Positions 23,101 through 33,548 of a DNA stretch of 64,000 nt are shown piece by piece. Positions within the stretch are counted from its first letter, which is position 1, and each line of letters opens with the position of its first letter. The notes beneath the pieces are model-generated. The model was not told where the DNA came from. It saw only the letters and a list, made by a program, of their open reading frames with translations, and did no database searches. The DNA lies in assembly GCA_004764695.1 (NCBI GenBank), contig SMSO01000035.1:308001-372000 (forward strand), read 5' to 3'. The stretch is from Schizochytrium sp. TIO01 (lineage: Eukaryota; Sar; Bigyra; Thraustochytrida; Thraustochytriidae). A program made the position numbers and the translations under genes.

Positions 23101-25115
23101 ATAGTGCGAGCTGGAGGTAAAGACACAACGACGAACCGGCGCCGCAGAAATTTCATGGGCGAGCATTCAATGAAAATTTGCTTAGGTATCAAATCAGGCA
23201 TCTATATTTGCTCTCATATTCTCTTCACTCCAAAGGTATAGTAGTGATGGTGAGGTGTGGCAAGCTGTAACATATCTTGACGGGATCAGCATAAACCGCT
23301 AGCTAAAAGAACGCGGCGTTGGATTCTAAAGCCGGTCTGTATTTAACTTTCTCACTCTAAATATATGCCTTTCAGATTACAGGACATTGCACTTTGCCAC
23401 ATGCGCAAGAGTTATTGAAGGTAGAGAGGTTGAATATATTTAGTACCCACTCCTCGTCACAGATTTGATGTGAAACAGGTTTGCTTAGGCGCGGTATTTC
23501 GATCAGAAAAATGATAGTTTCGTGTGGTGCATTGGTCACGCCACGCGACCTGAGAGAAAAACTGTCAACGAAGAACATGTCGCATTCTCTACTATTCACC
23601 AACTCTACTCCATGTTGCCCTTGAAGAAGAATTCAACATCAACACTTCTTGGGTTTGTTCAGTCTTGCTTCCCTTAGATTATGTTGAAATAAGTCGATTA
23701 AGGTGTTACACAGCCATATCAGATTTAAATCATATAAGAGTTTGGGCAGCTAAGCATGTTCGTGGCGGTCAATTGCACCAAAGATGCGAAGAGGGAACTC
23801 CGTCAGATTAATTCTCTTAAAATAAAATTATAAAAAAAAAAACATGCGAAGTAGATAATGTCTGTCGTTTTGACCTCGAGCGCGAGTTAATTGTTTAAGT
23901 GAAAAGGGCAGCGAAGTCCCCTACCATGAGCACTTAAGTGTTATTCTTATGATGCGTGCACAACTTAAATGAAAAAGAAAGCTATACACAATTAAACAAA
24001 GAGCTGTGCATTGACACGAGCCCCTTCTTGCCGACCTTCGGCTGCCACTTGCACAGACACACGCCACACACCTAAGCACAGTTTTCATTCAAGTTATCTC
24101 GCATCCAAAAACCAGATTCGCACTTTTGTGGCCAACTTGCCAAGCAAGTTATTCTTGAAATCACAATGCTATTGAAAACCAGGCTGGCGATAACCTCACG
24201 TCATACACTTTGTAATTTTATGCAGATCTCATTTACATCTAGAAATGGAGCTGCAATCAATAATGCTCTCTTCATTTGAGAATTCTCTTCAGTGGATGCA
24301 CAACAAAGCCAGAAAATGCCACGGTGTGTTAAGAAACCGCATTAGAATAATGCAGAAACTATCCACAATGTTTCTACTCATACCTTAGCTAGTCCTGCAA
24401 TACCAATTCGGTCAATGGATCCGCTCTCCAATGAATTGGATTTATCCAGCCTTCTAAATAAAAGCATAGTTTCGCAGTTCAGACTTTTTTCTCCTCTTTT
24501 TCTCCTTTTTATTGAAAATAATAATAATAACTCTAAAGGAGATGTATGGAGGTTTTAGGATTTACTCATTCAACATTGTTTTTTTGTTTTTTTTCTCACT
24601 TTGAAAAAAATAAAGGAAAAAAGTTGATCTCATCCATAAGAGTTCATATCGATCATTAATGTCCATGGTAGTTTCTTTCTTTTTGTCATTCTTTCTATCA
24701 CTATAAAGCATCTTTCAATTGAATTTTCGAAAACTTGGAGTCAAGAACCCAAAAGCTGGCTATTCCTGGAGTAGTGGTGGGAACTGCATTGCAATGCACG
24801 ATGCCGGATCCGCGCGAACATAAGAAACGATCCAACATGCTGATCCCCCCTTTTCTGTGTAAACGATCCCATTCAATCCATGTCAAATGAACCAGGCAAC
24901 CGCGGCTGCTTCCTCACGTCTTCCCTTCATACGTTTCTTCTTAATTGGTTCTTCCTTTTTCCTTTAAAACTTTTTATATAATGTAACTTGAAATTGTTTT
25001 TCTAGTTGAAAATAAAGTGTTTTTGGAATCGTATTAATATAAATATATCTAATGATGGGTTGTCGTTTGTCGTTTATCAGTCTCACGTTGTGTCTGTCTT
25101 TTCAAGTTCAAATTA

Positions 25116-25138
25116 TGTCTGTCTGTCTGTCTGTCTGT
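25116..25138. repeat. (TGTC)n microsatellite
   Basis: About six TGTC units, followed by a short further run at 25146-25155. Confidence 0.95.
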
Positions 25139-26083
25139 AGTTTGCCTGTCTGTCTTCCAGTGCTAACATTTCGACTATGGCTATGTCCATCTTAGCACGT
25201 ACTACACGAAATAACTAGGTACGTGTGTCTTTCTTCATTAGTAAAGCACAGATAGTTCTGGCCCACAGTGCGGGTTCCCCCGAGGTGGGCGCGTTTGTTG
25301 TGGGCGACAGACGGCTCGACACTCGTGAGTGGATCGCGAGGAGTCCATCAGATTATACATTCCTTCATTAATGCACATGTTTCATGAATCTGATTCATTC
25401 TGATAGTCGATCAACTACTGGCTCATGTGTTATACGCTCAACAACTCACACATCAACTCTGAACTCCATTAATTCATCTTTTTGATGGTTTAGGCTTCAC
25501 TTTCCTCTTTTCGTATTTTCAAGTTTAACAGCTCAGTTCGCTTCGACTCGACTTTCCATGCTCATGTGTTCTTGTGCGCTATTCTGACCACTCCTTCACG
25601 TTGGAGATATCTTTCTTCTAATCAAATTTTCTCAGTGGAAGCTCCACACTGCCTGCGGCCACTTGAGTGAACCAGCCTGACAAACCTCTGAGCCCGCGAG
25701 GACGCTGTGCCCGCGCGTCTATTCTAAAGGTGGCTTTTCTGCTGCTTTGTCGACGGCGCGTGACTAAAATTAAAGCACAACCATTTCATTCGAAATTGTA
25801 CTCCTCTTCAATTTTGATAAAGTTTTCAGGCACGTGAAAATATATTTCTCCGGCGGATGAGCGATGAAAACACGATGAACTTAATGTATGCAACCAATCA
25901 AGCGACAAAATGGGGAGGGGCGTTGCGTCGCACAGAATAGCGAATAGCGCAAGGAAGGAACTGCTGCCATACCGTCGGCTAACCCAGGTTGCCTTGACCA
26001 GAGTCGGAGTCATGATGTCATGATGTAGTAGGACTCAGGTAGTTGGCTGACCCATTCCCAGATATGGAAAACAATTCAACCAA

Positions 26084-26129
26084 CCATCCATCCATTCATT
26101 CATTCATTCATTCATTCATTCATTCATTT
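26084..26129. repeat. (CATT)n / (CATC)n microsatellite
   Basis: CATC units pass into about nine CATT units over 46 bases. Confidence 0.95.
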
Positions 26130-26992
26130 AGTTGTAAAGAATTTCAAATATATTTTTTTACTGATTCTTTTTTTTAGCTCTTCCATAATCTCCCTGAGTC
26201 AAGCAAGGACCGCTCGCAGCACGTTTCGCTCCTCACGTGCGGCCCCAATTAGAGTGCCAATGCATCATGAGCCGCCCATCAGAACTCCAGTCGGTAAAAA
26301 GGAGTCCTAGAACCGTGAAAAACCAGCCGGCGGCTGAATATGAGCAAGGATCGACAGGGCTGAGATAATGGAGTGCAAGTGCGTCGGCTGCTTAAGCTAG
26401 TTGGCAAGTGAACGTATTGCAAAATAACATCAAAAAATTAACCTTCTGGTAGAAAAGAAAGGAAAACTTTTTTGTTCAAAATCATAAATGTTTGTCACAG
26501 AATTTTATTTTTGAAGTAGCACTTCTTTTTTTTTTTTTTAATTAAATTGAATAGCCATGTATAGCTACCAGTATTAGTATCTCATAATTAAACTTTGAAC
26601 TATAATTTGTTTCCTTTCACTAACCTTGAAAAGCTTTTTCCTTTCCAACTAAAATCTTTTTAAATAGTGTAATACTCAAAGGAGAAGCAGAAGAAAGTGG
26701 AGAAAAAAGCGAAAAAGAATTTAGAAGAGATCAGTTGGAAGAAAGAGTAAGTGAAAGAAACAATACAGAACTTTTAAAATAAAATAAAAAAGTACAGGAA
26801 AGAGCGAGAATCAGCTCGAACAGAGCAGCAAAGCAAGAACTGCGTGTTGGACTTGGGCATCTTTAGCGAAGAAGTCCTCGAGGAAAGCTTAGAGCTTTGA
26901 GGAATATAACAGCACCAACATTGAGATTTAGCCAAAAGCACGAGAAGACCTTCAGGAGAAACACAGTCTCATCCGTGGTCGAAGTTCTTTAG

Positions 26993-27018
26993 TGCACGTG
27001 TTTGTCTACTCACGTGCA
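26993..27018. promoter_or_regulatory. inverted pair of CACGTG boxes just before a start codon
   Basis: TGCACGTG at 26993-27000 and its exact reverse complement CACGTGCA at 27011-27018 flank a 10-base spacer and end 10 bases before ATG 27029. Each arm contains a CACGTG, the core bound by bHLH-type factors in eukaryotes. As RNA the arms could also form a hairpin in the leader. Confidence 0.4.
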
Positions 27019-27028
27019 GGTGGACAGG

Positions 27029-28135
27029 ATGAGCGCTGTAGTTCGAGTGGCGCGTAGAAGCCGCCAAGAGGCCTCAGGGTCGCTGGATGAACATGACTCT
27101 GGGAGTGCAGCAGACCCTGCGTCGCCACGCAAATCAGCCACAGACTCAAGCTTGCGCAGGAAATGGCGAGAAGTTGTGCAGCACCAGCGTAAGTTTGATG
27201 GCCGTGGACGCACGGACTCGGACCAGAGCCAGGACAGCCAAGAGGCAAATGCAGCACACAAAGACTGGGAAGATATAGAGGACCCAAGACGCACAAACAG
27301 CATGCGCAATCGCTCATTAAGACTTTCGGCAAGGCTGCGCAGATCAATGGCCATTCGGAGGCGACCCACATCAGCTCCTGAAGGCAAAGCCAAACGAAAA
27401 CTCATGGTCCGCTTCAATGAGCAAGTCGATGTTCTCAATTACGACGTTCCCTCTGACGACGAGGATGATGAAGAAGATGGCGAAACAGCCAACGCTGAGG
27501 AGGAATTTGATGAGGAGGCAGAGGCAGCGGCCGTGGCCGAACTTTTCAAAAAAATGGGCATTAATCAGAATGGTCGTTCAAGAAATGGGAGTTTCATGAA
27601 GGGCTGGCCCAAAATGCCTCGTAATCGTGGCAGTATATACCGTGAAGCAGAAGATAAAGAGCTTATAAAAGAGCACCAAAAAGCTCGTCGCAAGGCGAAG
27701 CGCCGGGCTGAGAAACGACTTCGTAGTCTTGAGTACCTTCGCGAGGTGGAGTTTTTCGATTCTATTCAGGACTGGTGTCGTCGAGAGCTGACTGATGCTA
27801 CCTATGCTGGCGCTCCTATTGAGGAGTTTCTCCCTCAGAAGCGCGCGGCATCTGCCCGCGAGCATCATATCAGCTCATATGAAGAGCTTGTACGCAAGTG
27901 CAGGCGGTTTGTTGATGAGCGCATGTACGAGCCGTCCAGCTTGGAGCAGGACAACTCGGCTTTTGCCATTCACACAGAGGAGATCATCGCGAGTCTAGTG
28001 CGCGACTGCCTCGAGGGCTTCCTCAAGTACCGTATCGAAAAGACAAAGCGGGAAATGGACGCACTTTGCCATGACTGCTTCTACATTGCGCGTGAGATTG
28101 TTCTTGAACGCAGAACAGTCTTACAATCCGAGTAA
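27029..28135 (+). CDS. charged, low-complexity protein of unknown function
   Basis: 368 residues from ATG 27029 (MSAVVRVARRSR); the longer frame starts with TTG and stops at 26990. The N-terminal ~110 residues are Arg/Ser/Asp-rich and probably disordered. A short hydrophobic LMVRFNEQVDVLNY segment follows, then a strongly acidic stretch (DDEDDEEDGE... near 140-165). A highly basic segment (KARRKAKRRAEKRLRSLEYL) leads into a predicted helical region to the end, containing EEFLPQKRAA and a final helical pair (EEIIASLVRDCLEGFLKYR). There is no TM segment, signal peptide or known catalytic motif. Alternating acidic and basic tracts suggest a nuclear or cytoskeletal scaffold role, which is only a guess. 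The frame is GC-rich relative to the flanks, supporting coding. Confidence 0.7.
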   Translation: MSAVVRVARRSRQEASGSLDEHDSGSAADPASPRKSATDSSLRRKWREVVQHQRKFDGRGRTDSDQSQDSQEANAAHKDWEDIEDPRRTNSMRNRSLRLSARLRRSMAIRRRPTSAPEGKAKRKLMVRFNEQVDVLNYDVPSDDEDDEEDGETANAEEEFDEEAEAAAVAELFKKMGINQNGRSRNGSFMKGWPKMPRNRGSIYREAEDKELIKEHQKARRKAKRRAEKRLRSLEYLREVEFFDSIQDWCRRELTDATYAGAPIEEFLPQKRAASAREHHISSYEELVRKCRRFVDERMYEPSSLEQDNSAFAIHTEEIIASLVRDCLEGFLKYRIEKTKREMDALCHDCFYIAREIVLERRTVLQSE

Positions 28136-29474
28136 ATGGTTTTGGTGAAAGCGAATATCACCACTTTTAAACCTACCATTCTCAACGAGTATCTGTTATA
28201 TCTGCTAGCTCTACTTCTCTCATTCGAAAGGGAAAAAAAATGAAAAAGTAGAAGCAACGAGTTGGTTACAGAAGCTGTCCGCTGATATAAACTATCTCTT
28301 GATGTCGGCAAAACTCACACGTACTTAATGTTATTTACAAAGCAGCTCCAAAGCATGAAAATTAATTGATGCAGGGAAAAAAACTCCGTTAGACTGCGAA
28401 ACAATTCAGCAAGCTCTCTTTTGTGTGACTGTGCCCGAAATCAACCGCATCCCCTTTGACAAAATAAATAAAACTCGTACTCGGTGTTCTCAGATGGCAG
28501 CACCATCTGTAGGTAATTCACAGAAAGAGAGCAAATTATTGCTGTCTCTTGATACAATAATCTTTTTGACCCCTACTACTACTACTACTAATGATACTAT
28601 CAACTAATTAACTGCAACAATAAATATTAATTGTTTCAATGTTTAGGTCTTCTCTCGACCGTTGACGAGTCTGCCTGCATAGTTGGAATAACAGAATGAT
28701 GTCGACTGTGATTGGTCTTATTTCGTGCTCTTGCATTATCTTCATGTTTCTCCCACAATAATTCACCAAGGGTGGGCGATTTCTCTAACGCAGCTTTTGA
28801 ATGATTCTGTTGAACAAAGCTTAATTCTTGCATCATTATAAAATGCGCTTTTTGAAGTAAACAAACCTCAAAATAACCAAATAGGACCATGAACACTTGG
28901 CTGGATTCAGGCCTTTCCATTGAACAAAACAAAACACGAAACGAAATACTGATTTGAATAAAGGTACTTATTCTATTTTAAAATTATTGCATGCTACACT
29001 AATAATCATCATGCACCAAGCTGCTCGACTAAAATAGAATGATGAATTTGTAGATAAAAAGTTTGTTTGTCAAAGTGAGCTCAGTACAATGGTTTATTTC
29101 GGCATGCCCTCGTCAGCTCACTACATCGTGCTTGGCCTAACCTACTAGGTCTAGCAGACCGTGTCGTCAAATCATAGCTCCTTCATGTTGTATTACGCAT
29201 TAATTACTCTTACCCACAACCCCTCCCAGTAACAAGATCCCGCATCATAAACACGTCTGAAGCAAATTAGCTGACATGATAGGATCGTATCTTCTTGATT
29301 AACAAATAATAATTAAAACATCATCATGGCCAACACAAAGCCAAGCAGTAATTCAAAGTGACTATAAAGGGACATAAAGGTCCATAAACTCTCGACACGC
29401 CCAAAACCAAGAGGATAAAATCCTGCGTAGCGAAGAATATGACCTCATTCAAACATTCAATCATCAACCGCATC
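28136..29474. other. intergenic between convergent genes
   Basis: AT-rich; short ACT repeat at about 28576-28590. A minus-strand frame at 28636-28932 (98 codons) has a charged C-terminal half but no recognised motif and is not called. Confidence 0.5.
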
Positions 29475-30014
29475 TCAAGCAGCAGCTGCTTCATTTGCAA
29501 CGAGTATAGCATTAACAGAATCAATCCAAAGTGCATAGTCCCGAACAAGGTCTCGGATCTTGGTTCCCAGACGGCCCCTCTGTGCCACTGCAGCAGCCAG
29601 AGTAGCCTCTCGCGCAAGAACAGCATCAACAGGCTTAGAGGTCTGTTCTATAACGCCCTCAGTTGCCGCGAGCGCGCGGATCTGCTCACAGTGGCGGTGC
29701 ATATCGCGAAGACGCTCAGCGTGGAGCATAATCATCTCCGCGTCAGAGGCAAGTGCCGCAACACGTAGCCTCTGGGTGTGTTTAGCAAGATGAGCAGCTC
29801 CCAGCACGGGCCTTCCGCTTTCGAGGCTTCGCAGTCTCTCCTGGAGTGCTGCAACGCGCCGTGAGAGGTCATCCCCGCGGTTTTCACGGGGCTCCTGTGT
29901 TGCAAGGTCATCCAACCTAACGTCACTACCACGAGGGAGCTCAAGGCCGGCTCCAAGCCTCAGTGGCCCGGAGCCAGATATCGCACGCTCGAGCAGCTCT
30001 AGGCGCGCCTCCAT
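29475..30014 (-). CDS. dynactin p24 (subunit 3)-like helical protein
   Basis: 179 residues from ATG 30014 (MEARLELLERAISGSGP). Sequence is almost wholly helical and heptad-like, with a Gly-rich break after the first helix, as in dynactin p24, whose family begins with a similar Leu/Glu helix followed by a YGxGG turn. The C-terminal half (RLRDMHRHCEQIRALAATEG, then DLVRDYALWIDSVNAIL) resembles the p24 helix that ends near a conserved FVQWDELL-type segment. p24 sits in the dynactin shoulder with p150Glued and p50. The similarity is weak and judged by eye; a generic coiled-coil protein is the alternative. Codons are GC-rich. It is divergent from the coiled-coil gene at 30782. Confidence 0.5.
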   Translation of the reverse strand: MEARLELLERAISGSGPLRLGAGLELPRGSDVRLDDLATQEPRENRGDDLSRRVAALQERLRSLESGRPVLGAAHLAKHTQRLRVAALASDAEMIMLHAERLRDMHRHCEQIRALAATEGVIEQTSKPVDAVLAREATLAAAVAQRGRLGTKIRDLVRDYALWIDSVNAILVANEAAAA

Positions 30015-30781
30015 CGTGCCCCAAACACTTAAGACTTTGCAGAAGCGGACCTTAACCTACCTTGGCAAGTCATCGTGGAAATTCTTTCTGGGTAGTCCTT
30101 GCAGTATAATAGAGAATGGGCGCTCTACTATACGCTAAACGAAGGGACAAAGTGGACTATAAAGAGCACACAATAGGTTATTGAAGCCTACAGTAGGACA
30201 TTCGACCAGATCACTGAAAGGATCTGAACAGTCGGATACATTGTGAGAAGATTCTCAGACACCACGAGACGCGCCGAGACACTCACAGGAAACTCAGGGA
30301 CCAATTGGCAGACATTGGCAGACATCGGGCATTCGTACCGGCGAAAACTCGCCTCCAAGCATGGCTGCGAACGCAATGCAGTTTCGTCTACTTTGACATG
30401 AGTTTCGAGCTTTCCATTAATATGCTGTTCATCTACAGTAGGAAAAAGAAATGCCACAGTATTTAGATATATCACTACTCCTCTGAAAAATCTATAACTA
30501 TAGAGATACGAAAAGAAAGGGATTGACAATAGCATGGAAAACCCGTTCGCGGGATCGCCGGGGCCGCGCTAGAAGGCGTGGGCCTGGCGCGGTTCAGTCT
30601 CCATAGGAGATTCTCTATCGTCGATTCCTTGCAAAAAACAACTTTCACCCCTTGGAGACCCTCGGCAGCCGCGCCTGCGGCTCAGTTAGATCCGGATCAT
30701 CTACAGTTGGCCAAACATCGTGCGCCGCCCCGCGTCCTAACGTGGTGCTTTGAGCGTGGTTGAGACGCTTTCAAAAACGCC
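30015..30781. other. divergent promoter region
   Basis: 767 bp between two genes that read away from each other, so it probably carries both promoters. The right third (30540-30780) is notably GC-rich. A minus-strand frame at 30188-30535 has no recognised features. Confidence 0.5.
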
Positions 30782-32086
30782 ATGGGCGACTCCGAGGATG
30801 CCGGGGGGCTTCGGCTCATTGCAGCTCACCTGGCAAAGGTGAAACTAGCGGCGGCAGAGCAGGAGTTCTCCATGAGAACACGAATCTCGGCCCTGGAACG
30901 CCAGCTGGCTGCAGCCGGCGCAAAGCTTGAAGAGGCGCAAAGCGACGCTGCTAGCTTCCAGCGACAGGTGAAGCAGCTCCAGGCCCAGAACACCTACAAA
31001 GCTCTCGTACAGGAGCGCGAGAAGTGGAAGTCCCTCATCGACACGCTACGCTCCGATAATCGTGGACTCAGAGCACGAGTTGCCACTCTTGAACAGCAGC
31101 ACCAAAACGAAAACGAAAATCAACACCAAGACCAAAACAAGAACCGAAATCATACCCAGCAGGTTCAGAATCCGGAGCAACCTCAAGTTGAGTCTCAGTA
31201 CCAGCAGCAGGGCACTGTGCTGCATGTTTCAACTCATCAAGCTCAAGATTGTGATGGCGTCGAAAAGAAAAGATCAGGAGATCCCAGAGATACAAAGGTG
31301 GAAGAGACTGTCCCCGGAAATGCCGAGAGTGTTAGCGAAATGTCTAAAAAGTACCCCAGCCAACCTGAGGGTGATAAAAAGCTTAACAAGGATGGAAATA
31401 CCGCCAGTGGTAGTTCTCTAAATGCCGATAGCCCCCGGCAGTTTGGGGGGGCAATTGCAGAAGAGCCTAATGAAGGTAGGGCCGTTGAGGCAATGCGCTA
31501 TGCGATACGTAGGACGCCATCACAGGGATCTGAAAAGCTACTGGTGCGAACATTGAGCAACACGTCAGCGTACTCACACTCGTCTGTGGCCTCAGCTCAA
31601 GGGGGGGCTGGGTGTGCATGGATGGGAGCCTCGCCGATTAATGCAAGAGACGCAGTAGCTATGCGGAACGCAGCAATAACAGGCTCGCCATCGGGTGGAA
31701 TTGGCCTTCTCGACGGTCGTATTCGCAAAGATTCCCTCTTTGACAGCACGTCTGAGGTATTGCAGCTCAAGTCTGAAATCAGCTTCCTAAAACACGAACT
31801 CGAAACGAAAAGCGTAGAGATCAACGCATTGCGCGCAAAACTTGACCGAGAACTCGAGCTCAAATGGGAACGAGACCACCGCGGGGGCGGAGGTTGGCAA
31901 AGGTCTCTTTTTGAGAGCTTCGCTGAAGTGCTGGCGCCGTATCCGCACGATGAGCAACCTGTCGAGGACCCTCAGCCTGAGCATTACGATGATGCGCACA
32001 GGTCCTTGTCATCTCCTTCAAAGCGAATACCAGGTCTCTCCCCCTCGTTGAACCACCCTAATGTAGTGGAGTCCGCGAGTTTCTAG
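30782..32086 (+). CDS. coiled-coil protein of unknown function
   Basis: 434 residues from ATG 30782 (MGDSEDAGG). Residues about 15-105 are a long heptad-rich coiled coil (for example ISALERQLAAAGAKLEEAQ). Residues about 106-145 are a low-complexity Asn/Gln/His tract. A Ser/Gly/Pro-rich, probably disordered middle includes RTPSQGS and HSSVASAQGG, which may be phosphosites. A second short coiled coil lies at about 325-365 (SEISFLKHELETKSVEINAL). The tail is Pro/Ser-rich. There is no TM or signal peptide. The layout suggests a cytoskeletal or centrosomal scaffold; no family is recognised. Confidence 0.75.
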   Translation: MGDSEDAGGLRLIAAHLAKVKLAAAEQEFSMRTRISALERQLAAAGAKLEEAQSDAASFQRQVKQLQAQNTYKALVQEREKWKSLIDTLRSDNRGLRARVATLEQQHQNENENQHQDQNKNRNHTQQVQNPEQPQVESQYQQQGTVLHVSTHQAQDCDGVEKKRSGDPRDTKVEETVPGNAESVSEMSKKYPSQPEGDKKLNKDGNTASGSSLNADSPRQFGGAIAEEPNEGRAVEAMRYAIRRTPSQGSEKLLVRTLSNTSAYSHSSVASAQGGAGCAWMGASPINARDAVAMRNAAITGSPSGGIGLLDGRIRKDSLFDSTSEVLQLKSEISFLKHELETKSVEINALRAKLDRELELKWERDHRGGGGWQRSLFESFAEVLAPYPHDEQPVEDPQPEHYDDAHRSLSSPSKRIPGLSPSLNHPNVVESASF

Positions 32087-33548
32087 ATTCTCTACTGTTT
32101 CGAATTTACATACCTATAATTATTCGCCTACTTGCTTGCGTGTTCGCCTTTCTCTCTGAGCTCACTCAACCATGATAGCTTAGGGCTAAATATGAAAATG
32201 AACTAGGCAACATATATTGACGATAGGCTAGTTCGTATTAAACCATGTTCCAACCTCACTACCCCCACACCAACTTTGGGGATGCTGTCAGTCAGCTTCG
32301 CTGGCGTTGATCCAGCAATCTCGTGGATACAACTACCTTACCTCTGTCCCTAATTTCCTTTCCATTTTTATTTTTTTTTTCAGGCATACGCAACCCGAGT
32401 GAGTGTCTGTGCCATGCGAATTAACCCAATCAATGCATCTGGGATGTACCCAACGATACCCATTTACTCTTATTTCCCTTGGGCAAAACTTCATTTTGAA
32501 AAACCTATTAAGATTTCATGTTTTTCTTTCTGTCACTATCACTCGTTATTTTCCTTAATAACTCTTTGAATTCAAACAAGATTTGACCATATTGATAAAT
32601 CGAAAATAAAAAGCCTCCCAGTTAACACATGTTCTACATTATGAGCTATTAGATTTTATTGCAATTAACGGGAGCTATTCCATATTTTATGGACTAGGTT
32701 GAAACGATCATGTTACTCCTACAATAATTGAGAGAAGAAACTGATACTGTGGACAAAGTAACATTGATTCTAATAGCTAGTTTTGAAGCATTTATAGGAG
32801 AAAGAGGAAGAAATTCTCATCAAAAACAAACGCGAATAACAGGTGGTTAGGCGAGACAATTTGCTAAGATAGTTTCCGAACTGGGGGGGGGAGGGGTAGA
32901 GCAATTATAGTCACTGATGAGTGCGTACTGACAAACAGAAGTAAAGATAAGAGTGCAACCTTGTTGCTCGCTGTCATCAAAATGATGCGAACATCTAAAT
33001 TTTAATTCTATTTTATGTTTCTGGGTGGCTTGGTTTTGTTCGGAAGAAATTGTACGATGGTACTTCCAGAGGAGAACGCAGGCAGGAAGGCAGGCAAGTT
33101 GGCAGAGTTAGCACATATGTTAAGTTTCTGCTCTTGTTTTTGTTAAGGCCAGAGTCCTAGCGAAATAAAATTCCCACTCTCTTCACTAGACTTCGTTGTT
33201 AGCAAACATGCATATTTTTGCGCATTTGCACTATGGTAATGAAAAAATGACCAAGGTGATCACGCAAAAGCAATAAGCTCCGAGAGGTTACCACAGAACT
33301 AGTGCAAGCCAAATGAGCCTAAACGTGAGCTTGTTGATGCATGAGAGAGGAGTGCAAAGACAATGAGATCAAAAAGAAGGGAATGAAAGAAACAGACGCG
33401 AAAAAGAGAGAGGAAGATATGCCAGTTCTGTCTAATGTCGAGCCATCAGTGTGTTCGTTCTTTCAAACATTGGGGATGTTTCGTGTGTTTGTAGACATGG
33501 GATGTGTTATCAAGAAGGTTTTGTGGGACTGTTATGGCAGATTGATAC
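32087..33548. other. intergenic between convergent genes
   Basis: AT-rich; a G-rich run at 32883-32896 (nine Gs, then GAGGGG) and a GGCAGGAAGGCAGGCAAG stretch near 33080. A frame at 33341-33562 overlaps the V-ATPase 3' end and looks random. Confidence 0.6.

Larger units (their letters stand above)
16952..27028. other. 10 kb gene-poor region
   Basis: No recognisable gene apart from one weak candidate at 19894-20133. All longer frames (17660-17896, 17849-18118, 18803-19075, 20463-20819, 21149-21375, 21693-21944, 23372-23602, 25786-26013) lack domains or convincing composition. The region holds homopolymer runs, a degenerate ~50 bp direct repeat (17901 and 18154), and TGTC and CATT microsatellites. 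I see no reverse-transcriptase, transposase or terminal-repeat signature and no tRNA. It may contain non-coding RNA genes that cannot be recognised by eye. Confidence 0.5.

Noticed and set aside
28636-28932. Minus-strand frame of 98 codons
   Set aside because: A charged C-terminal half looks mildly protein-like but there is no domain, no good splice site for an upstream exon was seen, and the flanks are AT-rich spacer.
30188-30535. Minus-strand frame of 115 codons in the divergent promoter region
   Set aside because: No motif and lies between two divergent genes where promoter sequence is expected.
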